Shown in pieces: positions 38,339 to 47,398 of a stretch of DNA of 64,000 nucleotides (positions are counted from its first letter, which is position 1; the number at the start of each line of letters is the position of its first letter). The position numbers and the translations under genes are program-made. The stretch comes from Deltaproteobacteria bacterium (GTDB lineage Bacteria > Myxococcota_C > UBA6777). The notes beneath the pieces are model-generated. The model was given only the letters and a program-made list of their open reading frames with translations, searched no databases and had not been told where the DNA came from. The stretch spans positions 59,720-123,719 of the forward strand of contig PCBK01000078.1 of NCBI GenBank assembly GCA_002731275.1. Reading direction: 5' to 3'.

Positions 38339-38695
38339 ATGAACTTGACCAAACAACGTGCCCTACTCGCCATCTTCAGCGTTCTCTTTGTCGGCCTGAT
38401 CGCAGGCGGGATCTCCCAATCGTCAGCCAAAAAGGCAGTACAAAACGACACAGCAGCGACTTTCGTGGTCAAAGGCATGGTATGTGGTGGTTGTGTCGCG
38501 CGCATCACCGATACAATGAAGAAGTTCAAAGGCGTGAAGACGTGTAAGGTGACGTTGAAGCCACCCCACGCAGTCATCACTTACGACGCCAAGCAAACCA
38601 ACACCAAAGCCATGATGAAAAAAATTGCCTCACTTGGTTACAAAGTAAGCCTCCTTCCTAAGAAGAAAGAAGCTCCTGCCAAACCCAAATCCTGA
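38339..38695 (+). CDS. HMA-domain (MerP-like) exported metal-binding protein
   Basis: 118 residues with AAGGAG in front of the ATG. Signal peptide or anchor (residues 8-28), then a heavy-metal-associated domain with GMVCGGC (Cys49, Cys52), ferredoxin-like alpha/beta pattern and a Lys/Pro-rich tail. Binds Cu+, Hg2+ or Zn2+-type ions in the periplasm. It is 8 bp upstream of the sensor kinase gene, so metal binding and redox sensing are probably co-expressed. Confidence 0.85.
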   Translation: MNLTKQRALLAIFSVLFVGLIAGGISQSSAKKAVQNDTAATFVVKGMVCGGCVARITDTMKKFKGVKTCKVTLKPPHAVITYDAKQTNTKAMMKKIASLGYKVSLLPKKKEAPAKPKS

Positions 38696-38703
38696 GTCTA
38701 CCT

Positions 38704-39978
38704 ATGCCCAAGTCCAGTTCAGAAAGTGCCCACCGCATCAACTTGCTCTGGCTGAGTAAATTACGTTGGACCATGATCATCGGTCAGATCTTCTTGCTCT
38801 CGATGGTCAAGTGGTGGCTCAAAATGCACATCCCGCTGGCATTTGTCAGCACATTGATCGTTTTTGCGATCTTGAGCAACATCACCATCGTCGTCTGGCT
38901 TCACCAAGATCGCCCCGCGAAAGAGTGGATGCTCACAGTCATCATGATCATCGATGTGCTCCTTTTGACGGGCTTGCTCAACGCGACAGGGGGACCCGCC
39001 AACCCATTTAGTTTCTTGTATCTCATCTACATCGCGCTTGGGATCGTCATCCTGAGCGCCGAAACGATATGGTTTCTGGGCCTCCTGACGCTCCTCTCTT
39101 ACGGTAGCCTGTTCCTCCTCAAAGGCAAACACACCCACAACACCCTCCACAGCCCCGCACATATGAAGATGCACCTCGAAGGGATGTGGGTCGCCTACGC
39201 GATCACGACGGTCTTTATTGCCTACTTTGTGACGCGTATGAAGTACGCGCTCATGCGCCGAGAGGCCGAGGTCCAAGCACTTCACGACTTACAGATCAGG
39301 AGCGAAAAGCTCGCCGCTCTCGCCGCCCTCGCAGGTGGCGCAGTCCACGAATTCTCGACGCCTCTGTCCACCATCGCAGTGATCGCCAAAGAGATGGAGC
39401 GCTCCCTCTCCGAACAACCCACCTTGCAAGAAGACGCCCAGCTCATCCGAACTGAGGTCGAACGCTGCAAGCGCATCTCACAAGAGTTGATGAGCCAGGC
39501 CGGAGAAGCTCTCGGTGAAGAGAGTTTATCCATCCCGATCCAAGAAGTCTTTGAGACCGCGTTGCTGCAATACCAGCAAAGTGAACGCGTCCATATCGAC
39601 ATCTCACAAGAGGCGTCAAAGCAGTCGATCCCGCTCCCACCACAGGCTTTTCAGCAAGTCCTACGTGGACTCCTCAACAACGCCGAAGAAGCCTCCTCCA
39701 AAGAGAGTCCTATCCATCTGCTCGCGTCGATGGACAACGAACACTTCGTGATCACGGTCAAAGACCGTGGAACAGGAATTCCCGAGGAGATCATCCATCG
39801 ACTTGGAGAGCCATTCTTTACGACGAAAGCCGCAAGCGAAGGACATGGATTGAGTCTCTTCCTCGCCAAAACGCTCATGGAGCGGTTGGGCGGACAACTC
39901 CAGATCCACTCCGTCGTAGATGAAGGCACAGAGATCAGGCTCTGCTTCCCAAAAGCCGTCACCAACACAGCACATTGA
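38704..39978 (+). CDS. regB: RegB/PrrB-type redox sensor histidine kinase
   Basis: 424 residues with about six membrane helices (20-180). The loop motif GGPANPF (96-102) is the quinone-site GGxxNPF of RegB. The phosphorylation site is His215 in GGAVHEFSTPLSTIAV. Cys255 in EVERCKRIS is at the position of the redox-active cysteine of RegB's dimer helix. A complete ATP domain follows (NNAEEASS, DRGTGIP, GHGLSLFLAK). In Rhodobacter RegB responds to quinone and disulphide state and signals through RegA, encoded 13 bp downstream. Name given by family resemblance. Confidence 0.85.
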   Translation: MPKSSSESAHRINLLWLSKLRWTMIIGQIFLLSMVKWWLKMHIPLAFVSTLIVFAILSNITIVVWLHQDRPAKEWMLTVIMIIDVLLLTGLLNATGGPANPFSFLYLIYIALGIVILSAETIWFLGLLTLLSYGSLFLLKGKHTHNTLHSPAHMKMHLEGMWVAYAITTVFIAYFVTRMKYALMRREAEVQALHDLQIRSEKLAALAALAGGAVHEFSTPLSTIAVIAKEMERSLSEQPTLQEDAQLIRTEVERCKRISQELMSQAGEALGEESLSIPIQEVFETALLQYQQSERVHIDISQEASKQSIPLPPQAFQQVLRGLLNNAEEASSKESPIHLLASMDNEHFVITVKDRGTGIPEEIIHRLGEPFFTTKAASEGHGLSLFLAKTLMERLGGQLQIHSVVDEGTEIRLCFPKAVTNTAH

Positions 39979-39991
39979 CGAGGAGAATGTC

Positions 39992-40540
39992 ATGGAGCAA
40001 GAACTCAAACCATCCATCCTGATCGTCGATGACCACGAGATCTTTCGCGATAGATTGGCACGCGCGTTCCGGGAAAGAGGCTACGATGTCAGAACCGCAA
40101 AAGACGCCGAATCAGCTCGTGAGAGTGTCTACGAAGATTCTCCAGAGAAGGCCGTGCTTGACTTGCGTATGCCTGGAGACTCCGGTCTTCAATTGCTACA
40201 AGACATTCTACACTTCGATCCGACCGTGCAGATCATTATCCTCACAGGATATGGAAGCATCGCCACAACGATCGACGCCATCAGACTTGGAGCCGTCTCC
40301 TACCTACCCAAACCCGCAGACGCAGATGAGATCCTCGCGGCGTTCGAGCGAGGAAAGACCCCTCCACTCAACCCACCTGATCCAGATTACGAGACGCCTT
40401 CCCTCGCCCGTGTAGAATGGGAACACATCAACAGAGTCCTCTCCGACTGTGGAGGTAACATCTCCAAAGCTGCACGTGTCCTGGGCATTCACAGGCGTTC
40501 GCTGCAACGCAAGCTACAAAAGTATCCACCCAACCAATAA
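39992..40540 (+). CDS. regA: RegA/ActR-type response regulator
   Basis: 182 residues; ATG with GAGGAG upstream. Receiver domain with acidic pocket (DD13-14), phospho-acceptor Asp57 (LDLRMPGDSG), Thr/Lys switch (LTGYG, LPKPAD). After a Pro-rich hinge comes a Fis-type helix-turn-helix (GNISKAARVLGIHRRSLQRKLQKY), matching the RegA/ActR/RoxR family and shorter than NtrC-like proteins (no AAA domain). DNA-binding regulator phosphorylated by the kinase encoded just upstream. Confidence 0.87.
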   Translation: MEQELKPSILIVDDHEIFRDRLARAFRERGYDVRTAKDAESARESVYEDSPEKAVLDLRMPGDSGLQLLQDILHFDPTVQIIILTGYGSIATTIDAIRLGAVSYLPKPADADEILAAFERGKTPPLNPPDPDYETPSLARVEWEHINRVLSDCGGNISKAARVLGIHRRSLQRKLQKYPPNQ

Positions 40541-40895
40541 ATCACCACGGTAACAACGCGACACGATAAGGACTTCACGACAACTTTTGGCATACAATAG
40601 TGTACCCAAACGCGCTCACAAGACTCGACTCGGACACAACTTCCGCGACAAAACACCGAACATGGAAGAAAAGTACCGGGACAAAATGCCACCTTGCCAA
40701 AAACAGCATCACAACGCACATTACAACAAAACGCGTCCCAGTCGTCTCTTTACGAAGAAAAGTGAAACGTTCCCGAACAACGGAACGACCTTAACATAGA
40801 TCAATGTATGCATTTGAAAGAAAAGGTATTCTACATAAAGTGAGTAGAGACAAGCGGTTTCTTTGAAACCTCCGCCTGTCCAAAAGGAGTGATTC
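40541..40895. other. 355-bp intergenic region with repeated GCGACAAAA-type elements
   Basis: No gene seen. GCGACAAAA at 40645-40653 and GGGACAAAA at 40678-40686 are 33 bp apart (three helical turns). An imperfect hairpin, GGTTTC-TTT-GAAACC, is at 40856-40870 just before the lipoprotein gene. A promoter candidate is listed separately. Confidence 0.4.
40814..40841 (+). promoter_or_regulatory. sigma70-like promoter for YtkA-like lipoprotein gene
   Basis: TTGAAA (40814-40819), 16-bp spacer, TAAAGT (40836-40841), 54 bp before the start codon. A moderate match only. Confidence 0.35.
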
Positions 40896-41489
40896 ATGTT
40901 TGTACGTATCAGTTTGATGATGAGCGCCCTGCTGCTCGTGTTCATCTCTGTTGGTTGTGGGAATGGGGGCGAAAATAACAACAATAACAACACCAACACG
41001 CAAGGCCGAAACCTCGGCTGTAACTCCGTTGCAAGTACCACCAAAGAAACATTCTCCGAAGCCGATCTTGAGAAACTCTCCAAGATGACAGATGCAGAGT
41101 TCCAAAAAACGGAGCTGACTGTGATGGGTGCGTGCACCTTGAGTTACGGCGAGATCAAAGACGCGACAGGGAAAGCACTCAGCAAACTTCCGCTCCAAGA
41201 AGACTTCAGTATGGTCCTCAAATTGACAGGCGAAGGGTGTGACAAGTACGAGATCAAGCTCGCTGAAGATACGCTCTCTGTGGGAAAAAAGACAGGCGCT
41301 GCGACCGCGATCATGCCCTGTCATGGCCACGGTATGCCAACAGGTCCTGTCTTGACGAAGCAATCAGACGGTTCATACCTTCTTGAAGGCATGAAGTTTT
41401 CCATGCCCGAATGGTGGCGCTTCTACCTTGATGTCACAGATGGCACCAACACAGAGCGCGCGATCTTCAACATCTATGTGGACTTTTAA
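40896..41489 (+). CDS. YtkA/FixH-like lipoprotein
   Basis: 197 residues, AAAAGGAG before the ATG. Lipobox SVGC (Cys21), then an Asn-rich linker. The last ~70 residues read CHGHGMPTGP, GSYLLEGMKFSMPEWWRFYLDV: the pattern of YtkA-like/FixH-type beta-sandwich domains (HGMP then a Trp-containing strand). Such small domains accompany copper and cytochrome proteins. The CHGHGM cluster has Cys, two His and Met, plausible metal ligands. Encoded just upstream of the di-haem protein gene on the same strand (66-bp gap). Confidence 0.7.
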   Translation: MFVRISLMMSALLLVFISVGCGNGGENNNNNNTNTQGRNLGCNSVASTTKETFSEADLEKLSKMTDAEFQKTELTVMGACTLSYGEIKDATGKALSKLPLQEDFSMVLKLTGEGCDKYEIKLAEDTLSVGKKTGAATAIMPCHGHGMPTGPVLTKQSDGSYLLEGMKFSMPEWWRFYLDVTDGTNTERAIFNIYVDF

Positions 41490-41555
41490 TGCGTTGGTGA
41501 GCTATCTTTCACACATACACTTCACATAACCTGATGATTGGGAAAGGCATACAAG

Positions 41556-42926
41556 ATGTTCCAACGGGAATCTCTCTCCATATTGGTCCTCACAGGACTC
41601 CTCAGTCTCTCCATCAGCCTCGCCGCTTGTGGCGATCAACCAACAGAGAACGTCGATACACTCTGCACAACGACACCACTGACGGAAGGTGAACGTGCAC
41701 GTATCATGTCCCTGTCCCCACTCGGCAAAGTCCCAGAGAACCCCAGCAACAAATACGCAAACGACGAAAAAGCCGCGCACTTTGGACAATATCTATTCTT
41801 TGATACAGGCTTCTCAGCAAACAACAAAGTCTCTTGTGCGACCTGCCACGAACCTGACAAAGGTTGGGGGGATGGCCTCGACCTCTCCAAAGGCGTCGAT
41901 GAAGTCGATCGACACGCCCCCACCCTCTGGAATGTCGGCTACGGTAGATGGTTTTTTTGGGACGGACGTGCCGACTCGCTCTGGGCCCAAGCCGTCGGCC
42001 CCGTCGAAGCTGACTACGAGATGGGCAGCAACAGGCTCAAGCTCCTGCATTACATCGCTAACAACGCAAAGCTCAAGGCCGCTTATGAAGGTGTCTTTGG
42101 TACACTACCAGATGTCTCAGATGAGAAACGATTCCCCAAAGATGCACGTCCAGTCCCCGACGATCCAGGACACCCACATCAAGTCGCATGGGAGCAAATG
42201 AGTAAGGAAGATCAGAAGGCCGCCAACCTCGTCTTTACCAACGTCGCCAAAGCTTTTGAAGCTTACCAAAGAAAGATCGTCAGCAAAGAGGCTCCATTCG
42301 ACACCTTCGTGACAGGACTCAAAGGTTGCCTTGACGCCGGCTCAAAAGATGGACACGAAGACAAACTCAAGGCCATCTCAGAAGAGGCGATCAAAGGCAT
42401 GAAAAAGTTCGTCGGTTCCGCCAACTGCATCGCCTGCCACAACAGCCCAAACTTCAGTGACTCGGAGTTTCACAACATCGGTATCGGCATCAACGAAGAT
42501 CCTAACCGTGTACCAGCAGATTACGGTCGTTTACGCGGAATCGATGCTGTCAAGCAATCCCTGTTCAACATGATGGGCCCCTTCTCCGACATCACAGATC
42601 CAGACAAAAGCCCTTACGCCGCGAAACTTCGCTTCTTGCAAAAGAACGACTTCAACGCTGGAGAGTTCAAAACACCGACTCTTCGGAGTGTCGACACAAG
42701 CGCGCCATACATGCATGACGGGCGCTTCAAGACCCTCAAGGATGTGCTTCACTATTACAACAAGCTCGAAACGGAGACTGATGTCATCGGACACACAGAG
42801 GAGAGCCTTCGCAAGCTCAATCTCGAAGAGAACGAACTTGACGAGATCATCGCGTTCTTGAAGTCATTGACAGGAAAAGCGCTCCCCTCCAGCCTCACCA
42901 CACAACCCGCTTCCCCAAGCAAGTAA
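41556..42926 (+). CDS. di-haem cytochrome c peroxidase/MauG-family lipoprotein
   Basis: 456 residues from the ATG at 41556 (AAGG eight bases upstream; a TTG at 41538 is less likely). Lipobox LAAC (Cys25). Two haem-binding motifs, CATCH (94-98) and CIACH (291-295), and the C-terminal family motif SAPYMHDGRFKTLKDVLHYY. Bacterial CcP/MauG proteins reduce peroxide or oxidise protein side chains in the periplasm. Longer than typical CcP (about 330) because of an insertion between the haems around 180-285. Co-located with a second di-haem enzyme on the other strand (42959-44101). Confidence 0.9.
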   Translation: MFQRESLSILVLTGLLSLSISLAACGDQPTENVDTLCTTTPLTEGERARIMSLSPLGKVPENPSNKYANDEKAAHFGQYLFFDTGFSANNKVSCATCHEPDKGWGDGLDLSKGVDEVDRHAPTLWNVGYGRWFFWDGRADSLWAQAVGPVEADYEMGSNRLKLLHYIANNAKLKAAYEGVFGTLPDVSDEKRFPKDARPVPDDPGHPHQVAWEQMSKEDQKAANLVFTNVAKAFEAYQRKIVSKEAPFDTFVTGLKGCLDAGSKDGHEDKLKAISEEAIKGMKKFVGSANCIACHNSPNFSDSEFHNIGIGINEDPNRVPADYGRLRGIDAVKQSLFNMMGPFSDITDPDKSPYAAKLRFLQKNDFNAGEFKTPTLRSVDTSAPYMHDGRFKTLKDVLHYYNKLETETDVIGHTEESLRKLNLEENELDEIIAFLKSLTGKALPSSLTTQPASPSK

Positions 42927-42958
42927 GACCACTCCCCTCAGCCCTCGACATTCCCTCA

Positions 42959-44101
42959 TCACTGCGTCTCAAATGGATCCGAGAAGCGTGGATCATTGAG
43001 AAAGGTCTGATCCGTTAAGGTCTTTAAGAACGCGATCAGAGCGTCCTTTTCATCTTCTGTGATTGTGAAGCCCTTTATCAACTCACTCTTGCGTGGGTTG
43101 AGCTTCCCATCGCCTTGGTGTTCTCCCTCTTTGATCAAGCGTCCTCCACGTGCATAGTGCTCGATCACCTCTCTCAATGTTTTGATGCTACCATCGTGCA
43201 TGTACGGCGCGGTCAGCGCGATATTGCGTAGCGATGGGACGCGAAACTTGCCGATGTCCGCCTTCTCCGTAGAGACCTCCACGAGTCCCTGATTTCCCGC
43301 AGGAAAACCTCCCTTCCCATCGACATTGTAGAGCCCCGTATTGTGAAAGACGACGTCCTTGACGAGTTGTTGATCTTCATCGACAAAGTCTCGCAGGTCA
43401 CGCCCGCCATGACAACGAAAACAAGACAACTCCTTCGAGAAGAAGAGTTTGCGCCCTTGGTGTTCCTGGGTCGTCAGGAGCGCGTCGTCTTTTGTACGCC
43501 TCCACTTATCAAAACGAGCATTCCCGGAGATCATCGTGCGCTGGAAACTGCCAAGCGCACGAATGATATAGCGGTAGTGAATAGGTTGTTCAGCCTCTGG
43601 AAAGGCCTCCGCAAACATGTCCGGGTAAATGTCCGTCTTATTAAGTCGCTCGTACAGAAGCTGCTGCAGACCAGAGAGTCCCATTTCAGTAGGTTCTTCG
43701 CCAAAAAGTGGAACCAACGCCTGGTTCTCCAACGATGTCAAAAGCGGATTGGCCCATGTCAGCGTTGGTAAATAACCGACGTTGACGATGCTCATCGAGC
43801 TGCGAATGTGCTTTTGCCCTGTCGTTCCCGTACCAACAGCTTCTCCATCGGTGAAAGCGAGATGCTGTTTATGACAAGTCCCACAAGAGACGTTCTCTTT
43901 GAGAGATAAACGTTTGTCATAAAAGAGATACCGGCCGAGTTTAACCTTGGCCGCTGTTGTTGGGTTGTCGGGGGGATCTGGAGGTGGAGAGAAGCCAGGA
44001 GGAAGATTCCAAGTGTATTCAGAGCTAGGTGGCGAAGAACATGCAACCGCCCACAACGCAGACAGTCCAAGGCAAAGAGAGAATACAATTCGTATGCGCA
44101 T
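42959..44101 (-). CDS. mbnH: MbnH-family di-haem enzyme
   Basis: 380 residues. Lipobox WAVAC (Cys21), haem motifs CGTCH (73-77) and CFRCH (227-231), then FHNTGLYNVDGKGGFPAGN and TAPYMHDGSIKTLREVIEHY. These match the di-haem member of the 'metallo-mystery pair' (MXAN_0977-type, MbnH). MbnH oxidises a tryptophan of its partner MbnP to kynurenine, creating a copper site. The partner is the gene directly upstream (16 bp apart), which strengthens the call. Convergent with the other di-haem gene. Confidence 0.9.
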   Translation of the reverse strand: MRIRIVFSLCLGLSALWAVACSSPPSSEYTWNLPPGFSPPPDPPDNPTTAAKVKLGRYLFYDKRLSLKENVSCGTCHKQHLAFTDGEAVGTGTTGQKHIRSSMSIVNVGYLPTLTWANPLLTSLENQALVPLFGEEPTEMGLSGLQQLLYERLNKTDIYPDMFAEAFPEAEQPIHYRYIIRALGSFQRTMISGNARFDKWRRTKDDALLTTQEHQGRKLFFSKELSCFRCHGGRDLRDFVDEDQQLVKDVVFHNTGLYNVDGKGGFPAGNQGLVEVSTEKADIGKFRVPSLRNIALTAPYMHDGSIKTLREVIEHYARGGRLIKEGEHQGDGKLNPRKSELIKGFTITEDEKDALIAFLKTLTDQTFLNDPRFSDPFETQ

Positions 44102-44117
44102 GTTCCACCTTCATATG

Positions 44118-44981
44118 CTATTCGACCTTCAAGAAGGTCTGATCTTTGGGAGCGGCATCCTGTCCGTAAGTCAAGCCAATCGCTTTAAACGGCGCTGCGC
44201 AACCGGGAGTCTCAGGAGTGGACATGCAGCCAGGAGCCTGCGCACCATCTGCTTTTTGGACATCAGCCTCTTTGAGCAACGCATCAATGTCCGCAACAAC
44301 GGTGTTTGTCGAAGGATCAAATGAGTCAAATGAAAACTCAACGCGGTTCGCGAACTTGCAACTCTCAAGTTTTTTGTTGTCATCGACAGTACAACCGATG
44401 CTACCGAAGTGAAATGCATATCGATTGGTGTCTGTTGTGATGGCATCAAAGCGCAAGAAGCGATACCCACGGTTCCAACTCCAAAACATCGATGTACTTT
44501 GATCGAGGGGAGCTGTAGCTTGCGCAGCATCGAGGTGATTGATATCTTCGGGGACACCGATGATGAACTTCAAACCTTTAATGCCATCTTTTTTGGGGAC
44601 ATAGCCGACGATAGAAGTATTTGTTCCTTCGTTTCCTTTGCCTTCTGCACATGTACCAGAGTGGTCTTCGAAGTCGAGCAGCGCGAGGCGATCGCTCTGC
44701 CACTTACCATCCTCTTTCAAGGTCACAGGGACTTCTTCGCCAGCGGCGTTGATCACGCGGACTTTGTGTACGTAGAAACGAAAATCAACGAGTTTCATGG
44801 GTGACTTTCCAGTCCCAATATCCGCATACGACTCGGAACAAGAGAACGCTTTGTCTCCAACCATCGCCTTAAAGTTGATCGTGATCTCCTCTCCTTGCCC
44901 ATCGCTACAAGCCGCGAAAAAAGGAACGGAGAAAAGACCAGCCAACAACACAGACCAAGCAAACACAACATTACGATTCAT
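44118..44981 (-). CDS. mbnP: MbnP-family copper-binding partner lipoprotein
   Basis: 287 residues from the ATG at 44981 (AGGAGG nine bases upstream; the in-frame start at 45059 is unsupported). Lipobox FAAC (Cys25). Beta-rich domain beginning ITINFKAMVGD. Four conserved Cys (48, 111, 197, 208), the WxW motif (Trp167-Ser-Trp169 in MFWSWNRGYRFLRFD) and a C-terminal GC...GC pair (252, 261). These are the signature of the 'four-Cys, WxW' MbnP family. Periplasmic copper protein activated by MbnH. No methanobactin precursor is seen, as usual for stand-alone pairs. Confidence 0.9.
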   Translation of the reverse strand: MNRNVVFAWSVLLAGLFSVPFFAACSDGQGEEITINFKAMVGDKAFSCSESYADIGTGKSPMKLVDFRFYVHKVRVINAAGEEVPVTLKEDGKWQSDRLALLDFEDHSGTCAEGKGNEGTNTSIVGYVPKKDGIKGLKFIIGVPEDINHLDAAQATAPLDQSTSMFWSWNRGYRFLRFDAITTDTNRYAFHFGSIGCTVDDNKKLESCKFANRVEFSFDSFDPSTNTVVADIDALLKEADVQKADGAQAPGCMSTPETPGCAAPFKAIGLTYGQDAAPKDQTFLKVE

Positions 44982-45330
44982 AGGTATCAGCCTCCTATTT
45001 TGCATCAAAGATACACAAACGACTTGTGAATCTCGTTCAAAAGCAATCTTCAACCCCACTCACAAAGAGCGCCCAAGCACACAAAAAGATGCAAAAGGTG
45101 CTTGTTTGCTTTGAGCTATGAGTGAGTTGGCAACGCTGGAAAATCATGATGAGGCGAAGTCAAGATGAAGCATTTGAGAGCCACACTTCGCACCTAAAGA
45201 ATAAGGCATAAACGCAGAAAATCCAGCGGTTTATGATGTGGCAAATTGTCGCATAGAGGGTCGATGTAGAGGAGGAGATAGGAGGTTCGAGGCGATGTCT
45301 TCAGGAAATCGGAGAGGCGGACATCAAATC
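44982..45330. other. 349-bp intergenic region, no gene seen
   Basis: Lies between mbnP and the acyl-CoA dehydrogenase gene, both on the minus strand, and must contain the promoter of mbnP-mbnH. One GTCGC element occurs near 45250 but no clear promoter, hairpin or small gene. Confidence 0.5.
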
Positions 45331-47205
45331 CTACATGAAGTCGATGTCAAGGGCACTACGATCGTCAGCTTTGATACCTGATGCCAGGGAGTAGACTTCG
45401 GGCAAGATGTGATGCGCAAAGAATTGCGCAGTTTTGACCTTACCATCGTAGAAACGAGCGTCCACACTCTCTTTGATAAACGCAGCACGATCTGCTTCAG
45501 CGACGTTTTTCTCCGTGAAGAGTGCCTGCAATTTTTGATCTGCGAGGACAGCTTGTTCGAGCAACAAGCGGGAAACTTCGACGTGGCCAAACATTTCGAG
45601 GAAGGGAGTCGCACCCATCATCGCACGTTCGGGATCTTCTTTACCGGACATCATAAAGTGGAAGGAGACTTCCGCGAGTGCGTTCTTCGCCTCTTCGACG
45701 AGTTTGAACTCTTTCTTCAGCGCGGTGTGCTCAGCATTTTCTTCGATGAATTCGTTGGTGTCCTGGAGCCATGCCATGAACAAGCCGCCCTCTTTCAAAC
45801 GCATTTTACGACCGAGAAGGTCAAGCGCCTGGATACCGTTTGTGCCTTCGTAGATCGACGCGATCTTGACATCACGCATACACTGCTCAACACCGTATTC
45901 CTGGATGTATCCGTATCCACCGTGGACCTGGATCGCCAGCTCAGTCATCTTGAAGCCTTTGTCAGACGCATACGCTTTACAGATGGGCGTCAACAATTCG
46001 AGACGATCGTGGTATTTGGTGCGGAGCGCTTCATCGGAATGGTTCTCCGCGAAGTCTGCGTGGAACGCTGCTTGGTAGAGCAACGCGCGGATACCTTCAC
46101 CGTAAGCCTTACAGATCATAAGGTTACGTCGAACATCTGGGTGTTGGAGAATGGTGACGCGCTCTGCGTTGGGATCGCGTTCGGTAATTTTGGTGCCTTG
46201 GACGCGCTCTTTGGCATAGGAGAGTGCGCGTTGGAATGCGACGTTTCCGAGAGACACACCTTGCACACCACATGCAATACGCGCTTCGTTCATCATCTGG
46301 AACATGCAGTGGATACCTCTGCGCTGCTCACCGATCAAAAAGCCACGACACTCACCTTCATCACCGAAGGACAGGGAACATGTTGGGGAAGCGTGGATAC
46401 CCATCTTGTGCTCAACTGCTGTACAGGCGACATCGTTGGAGCCAAGGATTTTTCCGTCTTTGTCGAAGCGGTACTTGGGCACGAGGAACAAAGAGATGCC
46501 CTTGATACCGACAGGATCGCCTTCAACGCGAGCCAGCACGAGGTGCATGATGTTGTCGGTCAACTCGTGGTCACCGGCAGAGATGAAGATCTTGTTCCCA
46601 GTGATCTTATACTCTTGCAGTCCCTCGAAAGGCGCAGTTGATTCTTCGCCTTCAGCGAGTGGGACAGCGACAGTTTTGAGATCACCAACAGCTGTTCCTG
46701 CTTGTGGTTCAGTCAGACACATAGTCCCAGTCCACTCACCTGTGTACATTTTGGGGACGACGAGATCGCGAAGTGTTTCTTGTCCAAAAGCTTCGACGAG
46801 GTGAGCAGCACCAACGGTCAAGCCAGGGAAGAACATGAAAGAAGGTGACGCAGCAATTCCCACCTCTTGTGCGATGATCGCGAGAATCAAAGGAAGCCCC
46901 ATACCACCGAGCTCAGCAGACTGCCCAGGTGCAGCCCAACCATTTTCGCAGTACGCGTTGTATGCCTTTTGGAAGGATGGTGGAAGTTCGACCTTGCCAT
47001 CAACCAGACGGCAACCAAACTTGTCAGCTTCATCGTTGGTGGGTGCAAGGACTTCGCCCGCAAACTTCACAGCCTGTGTGATTGTGTCCCTAAGGATGTC
47101 CTCACTGAAGTCACTGTACTTTTCGGATTTGAGCAGCGCGTCAAAACCAAACTGTTCAAAGACAACAAATTCCAGATCACGTTGATCAATCAAATATTCA
47201 GCCAT
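45331..47205 (-). CDS. acyl-CoA dehydrogenase, long (DmdC/FadE5-like) form
   Basis: 624 residues. FAD-binding segment CLTEPQAGTAVGDLKTVA (~165) and the C-terminal domain motif GGYGYIQEYGVEQCMRDVKIASIYEGTNGIQALDLLGRK (~430-470). About 150 further residues form the extra C-terminal acyl-CoA dehydrogenase domain of the 600-residue class, which includes 3-methylmercaptopropionyl-CoA dehydrogenase and mycobacterial FadE5. It oxidises an acyl-CoA to the 2,3-enoyl-CoA; chain preference cannot be read. The N-terminal ~35 residues are typical of the class. Two operator-like sites lie upstream. Confidence 0.93.
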   Translation of the reverse strand: MAEYLIDQRDLEFVVFEQFGFDALLKSEKYSDFSEDILRDTITQAVKFAGEVLAPTNDEADKFGCRLVDGKVELPPSFQKAYNAYCENGWAAPGQSAELGGMGLPLILAIIAQEVGIAASPSFMFFPGLTVGAAHLVEAFGQETLRDLVVPKMYTGEWTGTMCLTEPQAGTAVGDLKTVAVPLAEGEESTAPFEGLQEYKITGNKIFISAGDHELTDNIMHLVLARVEGDPVGIKGISLFLVPKYRFDKDGKILGSNDVACTAVEHKMGIHASPTCSLSFGDEGECRGFLIGEQRRGIHCMFQMMNEARIACGVQGVSLGNVAFQRALSYAKERVQGTKITERDPNAERVTILQHPDVRRNLMICKAYGEGIRALLYQAAFHADFAENHSDEALRTKYHDRLELLTPICKAYASDKGFKMTELAIQVHGGYGYIQEYGVEQCMRDVKIASIYEGTNGIQALDLLGRKMRLKEGGLFMAWLQDTNEFIEENAEHTALKKEFKLVEEAKNALAEVSFHFMMSGKEDPERAMMGATPFLEMFGHVEVSRLLLEQAVLADQKLQALFTEKNVAEADRAAFIKESVDARFYDGKVKTAQFFAHHILPEVYSLASGIKADDRSALDIDFM

Positions 47206-47258
47206 TCTTCTTTATTACTCCGTGTCTTACTTCACAAATGTTTCTTGATGGAGATAAA

Positions 47259-47272
47259 TGAACCGTCGTTCA
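47259..47272. promoter_or_regulatory. operator-like palindrome, site 1 of acyl-CoA dehydrogenase gene
   Basis: TGAACCGTCGTTCA, 54 bp upstream of the start codon, extended by A/T to ATGAAC-N4-GTTCAT. It differs by one base from the symmetrical form TGAACG-N2-CGTTCA. Probably bound by a dimeric, TetR-type repressor; inference. Confidence 0.45.
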
Positions 47273-47398
47273 TATTCGGGAATCATACCAGACCTTCGAC
47301 GTATACGAAAGCCTATTTTTCGCACAATGTAACACACTGCAAACAAACAACTTTTACAAAACCATGACAGAAAAAAGCGACATCTCACGGCCACAAAA

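Noticed and set aside
42959..44981. Methanobactin biosynthesis cluster
   Set aside because: No mbnA-like precursor, mbnB or mbnC is visible; only the MbnP/MbnH pair, which often occurs alone.
45409..46641. Plus-strand 410-codon frame opposite the acyl-CoA dehydrogenase gene
   Set aside because: Antisense of a conserved enzyme; no start signal or recognisable domain.
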